Assembly: GCA_043228905.1 (NCBI GenBank)
Contig: JBHGNT010000003.1
Span: 3,224,001-3,288,000, forward strand
Origin: Azolla caroliniana
Taxonomy: Eukaryota; Polypodiophyta
Reading direction: 5' to 3'
Length of the DNA: 64,000 nucleotides
Part shown: positions 55,967 to 64,000 of the stretch, piece by piece
How the letters are laid out: every line of letters starts with the position of its first letter
How positions within the stretch are numbered: position 1 is the first letter of the stretch
The notes under the pieces: generated by a model
The model's database searches: none
Told to the model about the DNA's origin: nothing
What the model saw: only the letters and a program-made list of their open reading frames with translations
Position numbers and translations under genes: made by a program

Positions 55967-56270
55967 ACGTCTTTCAAGTCAGGTTGATTTTCTTGTGCTC
56001 CTTTGATGTAGCTCCAATATCCTTGACCAACAAGGTATTGGTGCATCTTGTACTCCCAAGATGCAAAGTTGTTTCGATCTAGCTTCTCGCAAGGATAGAG
56101 CTCCCCATTTGAGTATTCATTGTCGATGAATATTTCTTTCTTCTTTTCCTTCTCTCTCGAACATGAGCTATGTAGTCATACTACGATGGTGATGAGTCGG
56201 TTCTTCTTGAGTCGTCGGCGTAGACACAACACATGTGGATGGGCTAGATCGAGCTACCAACCTCGCTCTA
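55967..56270 (-). mobile_element. Copia leader and gag start, minus orientation
   Basis: Mirror counterpart of 51855-52198: MNTQMGSSI near 56135, then in shifted frame KLDRNNFASWEYKMHQYLVG. The gag is cut at 55966 by the Gypsy LTR. A minus-strand run TACATGGTATTAGAG at 56266-56280 spans the LTR end and the primer-binding site. Confidence 0.75.
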
Positions 56271-56276
56271 ATACCA

Positions 56277-56742
56277 TGTAAAGAATCGGGTAGGATTCTT
56301 ATGCAGCAGAAGAGATATGTGTTATGTGTGTGTATGTGTGAGAGGAAAACGAAGATAGAAGAGAAATACAAGATAGGTTAGATAGAATGGAAAATAGAAT
56401 ACTCAAGAAGAAGGTGATATTCACAAGTAGAATAGTAATTACAAAATGTAGTATTACAAGGAGTCACAACCGACTTAATATGAAGTAGGAGAAGGGTACT
56501 TTATATAAGGTCACCCTCTCTCTTCATTAACTCTCTACAACTACTCTCTCTTGGGGAATGTGAAAACTCATAGTCATGGGGAACATAGAACTCATTAGTT
56601 ATGTGTCATAGAATATGATTCTATGACTGTCACACATAGTTAATGTGTAGAGAGTAGTGGTGTGACTCTTGACCTTTGAGTGATCATGGATTCTCAAAGG
56701 GTGTGCTCACACATTGCACTAGGTTGAGCTTGATTCTCAACA
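56277..56742 (-). mobile_element. Copia LTR (466 bp), minus orientation
   Basis: Starts TGTTGAGAATCAAGC at 56742 and ends TTCTTTACA at 56277. The TATA box TTATATAAAG lies near 56500-56509. It is the same family as 51463-51854 but longer and diverged. It interrupts the reverse transcriptase of another Copia at 56743. Confidence 0.8.
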
Positions 56743-58079
56743 ATACGCAATGTAGTCATCTTAACTATAGGAGAGAAAATTTGATCAAAGTCAACTCCTT
56801 GTTCTTGCTTGAAACCTTTCGCTACCAAGCGTGCTTTGTACTTTGGGGAAGTTGTATCAGATGTATATTTATACTTGTAGAGCCACTTGCATGGTAATAC
56901 TTTCCTATCCTTTGGCAAAGGTACTAAATCCCAAGTACCATTCTTATGAATATTATCCAATTCACTTTGCATGAAATGCTCCCACTTAGCATTATCATTA
57001 GCCAACATAGATTCTTTATAACAAGAGGCCTGCATATGTTAACATAACATAGTCCATGAACTTAACAGGTGGCCTAGAGATATGAGTGGATTGTCTTGTC
57101 TCACTGGTTGTTGAACCGGAGTCGGAATGTTCTCAGCTTGTACACATGCATCATCATTTTGAACATCCTCAAATGGGTGAACATTTGTAGGATTGTTCAA
57201 CATAGGTGTGGGGTTATTCTTTTGCACACTAATAGAGGCTGTAACATCTTGAAACATTACTTTCCTCACATCCACTTCCTTAATTGGCTGCTTATGCATA
57301 ATATTTTCATTGAAAATGACAACACTAATTCTAACTATACTGCGCGTTTTAGGGTCCCATAAGCAATATCCAAACTAACCCTATATACCATAGTCAAGAC
57401 AAATACTTTTTCTGCTTTTGAAATCTAGTTTCTACCTTAACAATTTTGGAACATGAACATATGCTTCACATCCAAACACTCTAAGATGATCATAGTGAGG
57501 GGTTTTTCCAGTCCACAACTCTTGTGCCACTTTCAAGCCTTTGGTAGTACTAGGTGATAGATTAATCACATGAACAATAATCCGAACTACTTTTGCCCAA
57601 AAACCTTGTGGAAGGTTTGCAACATAAGAACAACTCTGTCCTAGATGGTTCTATTCATCCTTTTTTCTACACCATTTTGTACAGGAGTGTAGGGGGCAAT
57701 ATCCTCTCTACAATTGCTTCTAAACTCGCAAAAAATCCTAAACTCATTAGAGGTATATTCACCTCCATTATTAGAACGTAGAGCCTTAAGCTTTATTCCT
57801 TTTTCAGTCTCAACCGAGCCAAGCCATTTTCTAAAAATGGGGTATACATCACCCTTTCCCTTTAAGGGATACACCCACACTTTTCTTGTGGCAGAATTAA
57901 TAAATGTAACAAAATATAAAGCTCCACCCAATGATCTAGTAGGCATAGGGCCACATACATTTGTATGAACTAGATCCAAGGGTTGAGTAGAAGAATCAGA
58001 ACAAATCTAATGTACACTTCTCTTTGTTTACCATATTCACAATGCTCACAAACTGAAAAATTAGAAAATGATACCACGA
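56743..58079 (-). mobile_element. Ty1/copia pol remnant (copy D)
   Basis: Same family as 37664-40700. Minus-strand order: VCEHCEYGKQ, integrase LVHTNVCGPMPTRSLGG, KVWVYPLKGKGDVY, LRSNNGGEYTSNEF, PYTPVQNGVEKRMNRTI, then linker VRKVMFQDVTASISVQ, then RT entry NGTWDLVPLPKDRKVLPCKW and GVDFDQIFSPIVKMTTLR, where the Copia LTR cuts in. Integrase catalytic residues read N, N and K or E (alignment ambiguous) instead of D, D, E. The left end is cut by a Gypsy LTR at 58080. Frameshifts occur near 57370-57640. Confidence 0.85.
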
Positions 58080-59040
58080 TGTTGTGAGCATTTAAGGCTA
58101 CGGTGAGAAAACCAAGTGGGACGAATAAACTGGGTGTGTGCAACATTGCACATGCACTTAGGAAAACATGTAAATAGGAATAAGAAAAATAAATTAGGAG
58201 AGAAGAAATGCAAGGTGCTAAAAAGGGCACTACAAAGTTCATGAAGTATAAATGTGATGTGATCTTAGGCTCACATGCACACATAGGAAAAGGGGAGTGC
58301 ATGGAAGTAAGGAGTGATAAGTAGAGTGCATGGTGGTGTGTGTGAAAATGAGAGGAGAGGGAATTAAGGCCCAATCAATCTCTCCTCCTAAGATCAAGGA
58401 AAATGTTCCCCCTTGAAAATAGTGGAATATTTGGCCTCTTCTTTTGTAATGAGCCTCACCCCTTTCTACTATAAAAAGGGGAGAGGGGTCACCATTGAGG
58501 CGGGTCGCCCATTCTTCTTCTTCTTCTTCTTCTTAGGGTTTCCACTTTAGTCTTCTTTAACCTATTTCGTTTTAGGGTTTTATTTTAGGTGTTCTTCTTC
58601 GTCATCTCGTGGGTTTGGTTCCTTCTTTTGAATGAAGGTTTACTGTTCCATTTTGGTTCTTCATCTTGTGAGAGTTCCAATTCATGTGGCGGGGGGTTCA
58701 AGAAGGGAGGGTGAAGTGGCACGGGAACAATCCACTATCTTTAGGGTGTGACCAATGGTGGATGTCACGGTCCCAGTGGCCCACTTGACTCACCTTTGTT
58801 GGTTCCCATTTCCTAACTTGTTATATTTAGCCGATTGTTTTGTAATAGCCACCGGATTTGTGGCATGTAAGCTGATTTGTTAAACATTTGTAATCTATAT
58901 ATATCGTGTATATTCCTCTCAAGTTGAATCCCTAGTTGCAGTTAATTGTTTTATTGTACTTGTAATCTTTGTTGGTCGGAAACCCTACCTTCGTCGAAAA
59001 TCGTAGAGTGTAAGACCTCCACCATCCGGTCCCCTAGTTC
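58080..59040 (+). mobile_element. Gypsy LTR, plus orientation
   Basis: Starts TGTTGTGAGCATTTAAGGC, with TATA box CTATAAAAAGGGGAG at 58471-58485 and a TTC microsatellite at 58513-58534. The first half and the promoter align with the LTR at 55230-55966. The 3' end is estimated, since the two diverge after the TATA region. No pol follows. Confidence 0.6.
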
Positions 59041-59071
59041 GTGACCCCCATGGTCCTACCCAAGCCGACAC

Positions 59072-59257
59072 ATGCCCACAGAATACTGTGACATCTTTGA
59101 TGAACCCGACGTGAAAGGGCGGCAAGGGAGGATGGAGGTGGATGAAGAAGACTTCGTGGTGAAGGCAAGGTCAACGATGATGATGGATATATGCGGATAC
59201 AAGATGACGAGAAACGGCTTGGAAGCCATCAAGAGTGTGGTCAAAGAAGTTGACTAG
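59072..59257 (+). CDS. Unrecognised ORF, 61 codons, after the Gypsy LTR
   Basis: Reads MPTEYCDIFDEPDVKGRQGR, then an acidic stretch EVDEEDFVVKARST, then DICGYKMTRNGLEAIKSVVK. Hydrophilic, with no known motif. Its place just inside a Gypsy LTR suggests a gag N-terminal remnant, but no domain supports that. Confidence 0.25.
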   Translation: MPTEYCDIFDEPDVKGRQGRMEVDEEDFVVKARSTMMMDICGYKMTRNGLEAIKSVVKEVD

Positions 59258-59579
59258 TTAACCGGGGGCAGAGTCCCAAAAATTTTAAAGCCTATGATGT
59301 TGGGTTTGATGGAGGAGAAGTATATGTGGCAACAAGGCTGGGTGTTTGCTGGGTGGTGGTGGCTGTATGGACACGAAGAGGACAAAGAGCTTTGAGAATC
59401 TCACGGTTTAGGGTCCTTCGAGGGAGTTCACCAGAGCGACACGGGCACGAGGGATCGAAGGAACGGAGGCTGCATGAGGTCGGCGAAGGGCTACATCGAC
59501 AAGCACCGAAAAAATCTCTATACATGTGTTCCCTAGAGGTTGAGTCTCACTTGCTCAACTCTTGGGGTGGAGTCGAAGA
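59258..59579. other. Short inter-element stretch
   Basis: Probably internal Gypsy sequence. No domain is recognised on either strand. Confidence 0.4.
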
Positions 59580-60490
59580 TGTTGGGAATTCGGTCCCTCT
59601 GGATGGGATCCGGATGAGACTCGGAAACTGGATCAGATGGATTCAGAAGGTATCCGGATGGGATCCGGAAACTGGATCGGATGGATCCGGAAGGCACACC
59701 AGATTCAGGGACATATCGGTAAATATGTTTTCTAATAAGTCTATCATGGCTATATCTATAAATAGTCCTAAAGTCATATATGTATAAATATGACTTAGGG
59801 CAATCATTATATAATGATGATTGATAAGCATTGTTGATATATAGAGGTGTGTGTGAGACAAAGAGATATAGTGAAATATGTTAATGGGAAGGGGGGTGAA
59901 GCCTAGAATGGCTACATCCCCCCACCCCAAGGGGATTACGTGTGAGGAAATGAGAGAGAAATATGAATGACACAAAAAATGAGAGGGAAAAATGTATGTT
60001 CCATTACATACCCCATAAAGGGTTTATATAGTACATCGTATAATGGCTAATAATATGACTGTTACAAAAAGAAGACCCTTACATGCTTGTCACATGCGCA
60101 TAATTGCGCATGTGTTTACACAAATATTTATCCTCATCCACACTTGTACATTACACAAACCAAACAACCCCTTTAACATGTTTTACCCATATAGCACCCC
60201 GTATAATTCCTACGGGTAACAAGATATAGAAAGTTGTTTTCTATTGTAACCGCTTGTTGGCGAAGGAAGATCTCGAGGTCATTGCCTCAGAGATCTTCAT
60301 TGTTGTAACCTTATATTCTCATAGTATAGTTCAAAGTCTGTGAGCTCCCTTGGTTTTTCCCGATTAGGGTTTTCCACATTAACATACTGTGTCGTCTTGT
60401 ATCTGTGAAAGTGCATCTATTTGTATTTCTGTTTTGTTTCTTCCGTTGTGTGTTATAAGACTTTGTTTTGGCTGAGCACTTTTCCGTACA
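59580..60490 (+). mobile_element. Copia 5' LTR (about 911 bp)
   Basis: Likely start TGTTGGGAATTCGG at 59580, end GTACA at 60490. It is followed by AAC and TAGTATCAGAGCA, a primer-binding site for initiator tRNA-Met with one changed base. A TATA box TTTATATAGTAC lies near 60019-60030, and the R-U5 part has the usual GGTTTTTCCCGATTAGGG run. Near the start a unit of about 50 bases rich in ATCCGG words is duplicated (59600-59695). The start is less certain than the end. Confidence 0.6.
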
Positions 60491-60519
60491 AACTAGTATC
60501 AGAGCAAACAACAAAGGAA

Positions 60520-61670
60520 ATGGAAGATTCATTCGGCGGCATGTTCAAGCTCTCCGGCTCCAATTATCCAATATGGAAGTCGAAGATGAGGGACATGTTG
60601 GTGGTTAAAGATCTTTGGCTGTCGGTACAGTTTGGGGACAAGAAACTGGACAAGATCGATGCCACGACATGGGAGGTCATGCACATGAAGACGATGACAT
60701 ACATATGATGCTTCATTGACATGAGCTTGTACAACAACTTCAACGAAGAAAGCAAGGCTCATGAACTCTGGGAGAAGATAGGCATCATGTTCCAGAATAA
60801 GAATCTATAAACTGAGTCTCAATTTTTCGGAAGCTAGTGAGACTCAGATATCAAGACGGCTCCAGTATGGTGGAGCACATGAATCCCTTCCATGGTTTCA
60901 TAAATCAAGCCACCTCAGTGGAAGTACCTTTGGCCGATGAGGTACTTGTGTTGCTATTGCTTGGTTCCCTCCCCGATAGTTGGGAGATGTTAGTTGTCAC
61001 TTTGGGCAACGCCGGGCCAGAGGGTAAATAGTTATCCCTAGCAAGAGTAAAGTCAAGCTTGCTAGATGAAGAGGCATGTCGGAAAGACAAGGAAGTGATC
61101 TCTGACATAAAGCCTTGCTTATCGAATTCGACGCACAACGAGGAAGAGGCCGGAACCAGAGTCCCTAGAATCGGGACAAATAAGGGACAAGGTTGAAGTT
61201 AAGGGGAAGGCCCATGTGCTTTTATTGTGGAAAGCTAGGGCACCTCCAAAAGAATAGCCGAAACTTCTAGAAAGACAAGGGAGTCGACAACACTGATTAG
61301 ATGAAGAGTTCGGACCAGAACGGTTTAGATCGGAAGAACCCGGATCGAAAAGGGATGCCGACAGTCACAACAAGTGAAGAAGAACTATTGCTAATCACTG
61401 AAGAAAGTGAGCTGCACCTTGTCAGTGACAAGACGACATGGGTGGTTGACTCCGGAGCGTCGTTCCACCTAATTCCCGACTAGAAGTGCTTCTCATCGTG
61501 CACTGCTAGAGATCACGATTGTGTCCAAATGGGGAATGAAGGTACATGCCGAATTTTCGAAATAGGAGATGTGTGTCTGTCAACGTCAATTGGATGCAAG
61601 TTGCTGTTGACAGATGTCTGACATGTTCCGGAGGTTTAGTTGAACCTGATATCAGTCGGTCGACTAGATG
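60520..61670 (+). mobile_element. Copia gag and protease remnant, interrupted by a Gypsy insertion
   Basis: Gag begins MEDSFGGMFKLSGSNYPIWK, then SKMRDMLVVKDLWLSVQFGD, then a TGA at the position of R in YIRCFIDMSLYNNFNE. Later parts read LRYQDGSSMVEHMNPFHGF, VPLADEVLVLLLLGSLPDSW, a zinc knuckle CFYCGKLGHLQKN, and protease TTWVVDSGASFHLIPD with an intact DSGA. Several stops occur (after MTYI, NKNL, EGK, LIPD). The frame ends at LISVGRLD, where the Gypsy LTR begins at 61671. The rest of this element must lie beyond the window. Confidence 0.85.
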
Positions 61671-61819
61671 TGTCAAGACTGAGAGAGAGAAAGAGAGAGA
61701 AAAAGAGATAGAGAGATAATTGAAAGAGAATTATTATATTGAAGCGTAAAATGGATTACAAAGAGTAGGCTACAAAATGGCATTGAACCAATTTAGGTTT
61801 GGGATGGGTGGTAGATCCC

Positions 61820-61827
61820 TATTTATA
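61820..61827 (-). promoter_or_regulatory. LTR TATA box
   Basis: TATAAATA in the context TTATAAATAGGGATC on the minus strand. It sits about 75 bases downstream of the heat-shock-like element, as in a standard polymerase II promoter. Confidence 0.7.
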
Positions 61828-61899
61828 AGTAATAGAGAACACTCTAGAATATTCTAGGTTATCCTAGAATGTAGAGTAATCTAGAAGATCTCTAGAGTA

Positions 61900-61912
61900 T
61901 TCTAGAAGGTTC
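61900..61912. promoter_or_regulatory. Heat-shock-element-like motif in the LTR
   Basis: TTCTAGAAGGTTC is a perfect three-module TTCnnGAAnnTTC element. Both copies of the 86-bp duplication around it add GAAnnTTC pairs (for example near 61847 and 61933), giving a cluster upstream of the TATA box. Heat-shock factors bind such arrays; activity here is inferred only. Confidence 0.6.
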
Positions 61913-62027
61913 TAGTGGTATAGAACACTCTAGAATATTCTAGGTCATTCTAGAATGTAGAGTAATATAGAATATTCCTATGATATTAGATTTCATATTC
62001 TAGAGACTATACATATAAGAATATTAA

Positions 62028-62090
62028 TACAATGGTTAAGGATTTGACATGTGTACAACAAGGTCGTGGGTTCAAATCCTTTCGAGTCAT
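62028..62090 (+). ncRNA. tRNA-like module in the chromovirus LTR (antisense)
   Basis: AATGGTTAAGG (box A-like) and GGTTCAAATCC at 62069-62079 (box B, one mismatch). The order, spacing and antisense position match the module in the solo LTR at 42876-42950. Stems are weak, so it is not a functional tRNA gene. Confidence 0.45.
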
Positions 62091-62121
62091 AATGTGAGTG
62101 TCATGCATGATGTGACTGTTA

Positions 62122-64000
62122 TCATGACACTATCCCCCTTCTTCGACGACACGTCTCACGGGTCGTAGTGTTTGTATTAGGACTTGGTTTACAAGGATAT
62201 TGGCGATGAAATGCATTGACGAATTCTGCAGCATTGGAAAGATTTGTGGCAGGTTCCCAAGTTCGATCATTGGGGGTATAGCCTAGCCAATCGACTAAGT
62301 AATACAGCTTGTTGCGCACGATTTTAGAATCGAGAAGGGCAACAACTTCAAATTCAGGCCCGTCCAAGAACTCGACAGGTGGTGGGGGTGTCGTAAGACG
62401 GCCCGGAATTGAACTTGTAGTATAAGGTTCTAAAAGGGATACATGAAACACCGGATGAAGATGCATGTGCGGAGGGAGGTCAAGACGAAATGCAACATCA
62501 CTTATCTTACCAGTGATCATGTAAGGGCCAAAACGTTGGTAATCCAATTTACTGCAAGGTTGAGTGGTCTTGATGTTGTGTTGGAGAAGCCCTACATGAT
62601 CCCCAATGCGGAACTTTTTTGAGGAGTCTAGACGATGACGATCGGCAAGCCTCTTGTGTGTAAATTGAGCATCGTGAAAATTGTGGAGAATGTTAGCTTG
62701 AATTTCTTGGAGGCGACTAAGACGATCCTCGGCAGCAGGGTTGGTAGGAACTTCTGGATGCGCATTCATCGTCCACCGAGGATGACAGCCCGTATTTGCG
62801 AAAAATGGGGAATATCCTGTAGAAGAATGGGCTGAGTTGTTGTAAGCGAATTCCGCCAAGTGCAAAAAAGCAACCCAATCATCTTGTTGATAGTTGATGA
62901 AACAACGAAGATATTGTTCCAATGTCTGGTTGGTACGCTCTGTTTGGCCATTTGTTTCAGGATGATAGCCCGAAGAAAGCTTAACTGAAATGTGGAGAAG
63001 TTTGAACAGGTGCTTCCAAAACTTTGAGATGAATTGTGGACCACGATCACTAATAATATCATTCGACAGACCATGATGCTTAAATACCTCGCGCATAACG
63101 AGATCAGCCGTCTCTTGACTAGTAATCGACTTTGTACATGGCAAGAAATGTGCCATTTTGGTAAATCCATCAACCACTGTGAGAATTGCATCAAAAACTT
63201 TTGAAACTGGGAGATCAGTAATGAAGTCCAAGGAGATAGACTTCCAAGGTGTTTCCGGAATGGGAAGTGGTTGTAGTAAGCCATAGGGTCGGTGATGAGG
63301 ATTCTTTGATCGACAACATATATCACAACTCCGAACATACTCCTCAACAAAATGACGAAGGTGAGGCCACTAATAGCGTCGAGAAATTAATTCTAGAGTC
63401 TTGTGAACTCCAAAATGACCAGCCATTGGTGAGTCATGGCAATGTTGCAAAACTTGTAGCTGTGGGCGACCATCAGGAACATACAATAAATTTTTTCGAA
63501 ATAGAAAACCATCATGCCAATAGAACTGACAATAGTCATTACGAGGATTTTTCGACTGTGAGCAAGAAGCACGATCCGGGACGATATGATCCAAAACATC
63601 CTTGGCGAAATCATCAGTGGCCATATGATCTCAAATGGAATCAAGAAGAGTGGAATTTTCAAGAGTTGTTATGGCGTTAACTACCATTAATCGTAATCGA
63701 TTAGAACCCAAAAGGATTTGTTTTTGATGCTCAAATGCAGGTTCCCCTGGACGAAGTTCCATATAAGAGCGCCGAGAAAGAGCATCTGCTTTGCCTTGCT
63801 GCATCCCAGGGCGATATATGATGATAAAGTCGAAGTGAGTCAAAAATTGCGCCCATCGGGCTTGTCGCCGACTGAAGACTCGAGTATTTTGGAAATAAGT
63901 CAGGTTCTTATGATCATTGTAGACAATGATCTGCTGAGAAGAACCTTCTAGGAAATGTCGCCATTGTTGAAACGAATCCACGATTGCAAGAAGCTCTTTG
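62122..64000 (-). mobile_element. Ty3/gypsy chromovirus pol: RNase H, integrase, chromodomain
   Basis: One reading frame runs from the window edge to a TGA at 62122-62124, broken only by TGA (63631-63633, R in the family) and TAG (63370-63372, Y in RRYYWPH). Order: RNase H (VYNDHKNLTYFQNTRVFSRR, GKADALSRR), integrase zinc motif (HCHDSPMAGHFGVHKT, CDICCRSK), integrase core with D in LDFITDLP, D in SDRGPQF and E in NGQTERTNQTLE, all present, then HPVFHVSLLEPY, and a canonical chromodomain (LYYLVDWLGYTPNDRTWEP). The stop codon lies inside the 3' LTR. RT, protease and gag lie beyond the window. It is inserted into the Copia at 60520-61670. Sequence style resembles fungal and animal chromoviruses. 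Confidence 0.9.

Larger units (their letters stand above)
61671..62129 (-). mobile_element. 3' LTR of the chromovirus (459 bp)
   Basis: On the minus strand it starts TGTCATGATAAC at 62129, directly after the polypurine run GAAGAAGGGGGATAG, and ends AGTCTTGACA at 61671. The short end repeats TGTCA and TGACA agree. U3 holds a tRNA-like module (62028-62090), an 86-bp tandem duplication (61835-61968) with heat-shock-type motifs, and a TATA box TATAAATA at complement 61820-61827. The downstream part near 61680-61720 is GA-rich on the plus strand. The target duplication cannot be checked because the 5' LTR lies outside the window. Confidence 0.85.

Overview
The window looks like nuclear DNA of a land plant, most likely a flowering plant. 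It is AT-rich intergenic sequence with intron-less DUF247 (UPF0481) genes, Ty1/copia and Ty3/gypsy elements, a Cassandra-type LTR carrying a 5S rRNA-like segment, and a long-TIR MITE. The species cannot be named from the sequence.

Positions 1 to about 50,000 are a decayed tandem cluster of DUF247 genes, all but one small fragment on the minus strand. In plus coordinates the same unit recurs about five times: a decayed DUF247 copy or tail, then shared intergenic modules (called M1 and M2 here), then an array of about 136-bp repeats, then a second DUF247 gene. Two copies have full-length open frames: 5882-7252 (456 aa) and 44969-46498 (509 aa). One is complete except for a single TGA (30111-31607). 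One has lost its C-terminus (10752-11843). The rest are pseudogenes (about 432-1165, 3789-4007, 8015-8244, 18436-19250, 21234-22182, 26106-26432, 26773-26979, 33622-34359, 41500-42240). A block of about 4.7 kb with a dead Copia element occurs twice (12777-17411 and 34363-39058), and part of it a third time without the Copia (about 47960-50100).

Inserted into the cluster are: a MITE with a 9-bp target duplication (2755-3067), a Copia LTR-like region with hairpin-rich repeats (about 22200-23559), a Cassandra-like LTR (about 32782-33040), a 1.15-kb solo Gypsy LTR containing an antisense tRNA-like module (42427-43579), and a GC-rich foreign Copia integrase piece (17412-18348).

From 51.4 kb to the end the window is nested retrotransposons. 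Copia and Gypsy LTRs lie in opposite orientations around broken gag, protease and reverse transcriptase pieces. At the right edge a nearly intact Ty3/gypsy chromovirus (61671-64000, minus strand) sits inside a decayed Copia. Its integrase and chromodomain read more like fungal or animal chromoviruses than the usual angiosperm lineages. Its LTR holds a heat-shock-element-like motif and a tRNA-like module.

The only plausible host genes are the DUF247 proteins. They carry the family core and one C-terminal membrane helix, which suggests membrane-anchored proteins. Their function is not established here. In grasses DUF247 proteins are self-incompatibility determinants, which makes a repeatedly duplicated DUF247 cluster worth attention, but nothing in this window proves such a role.
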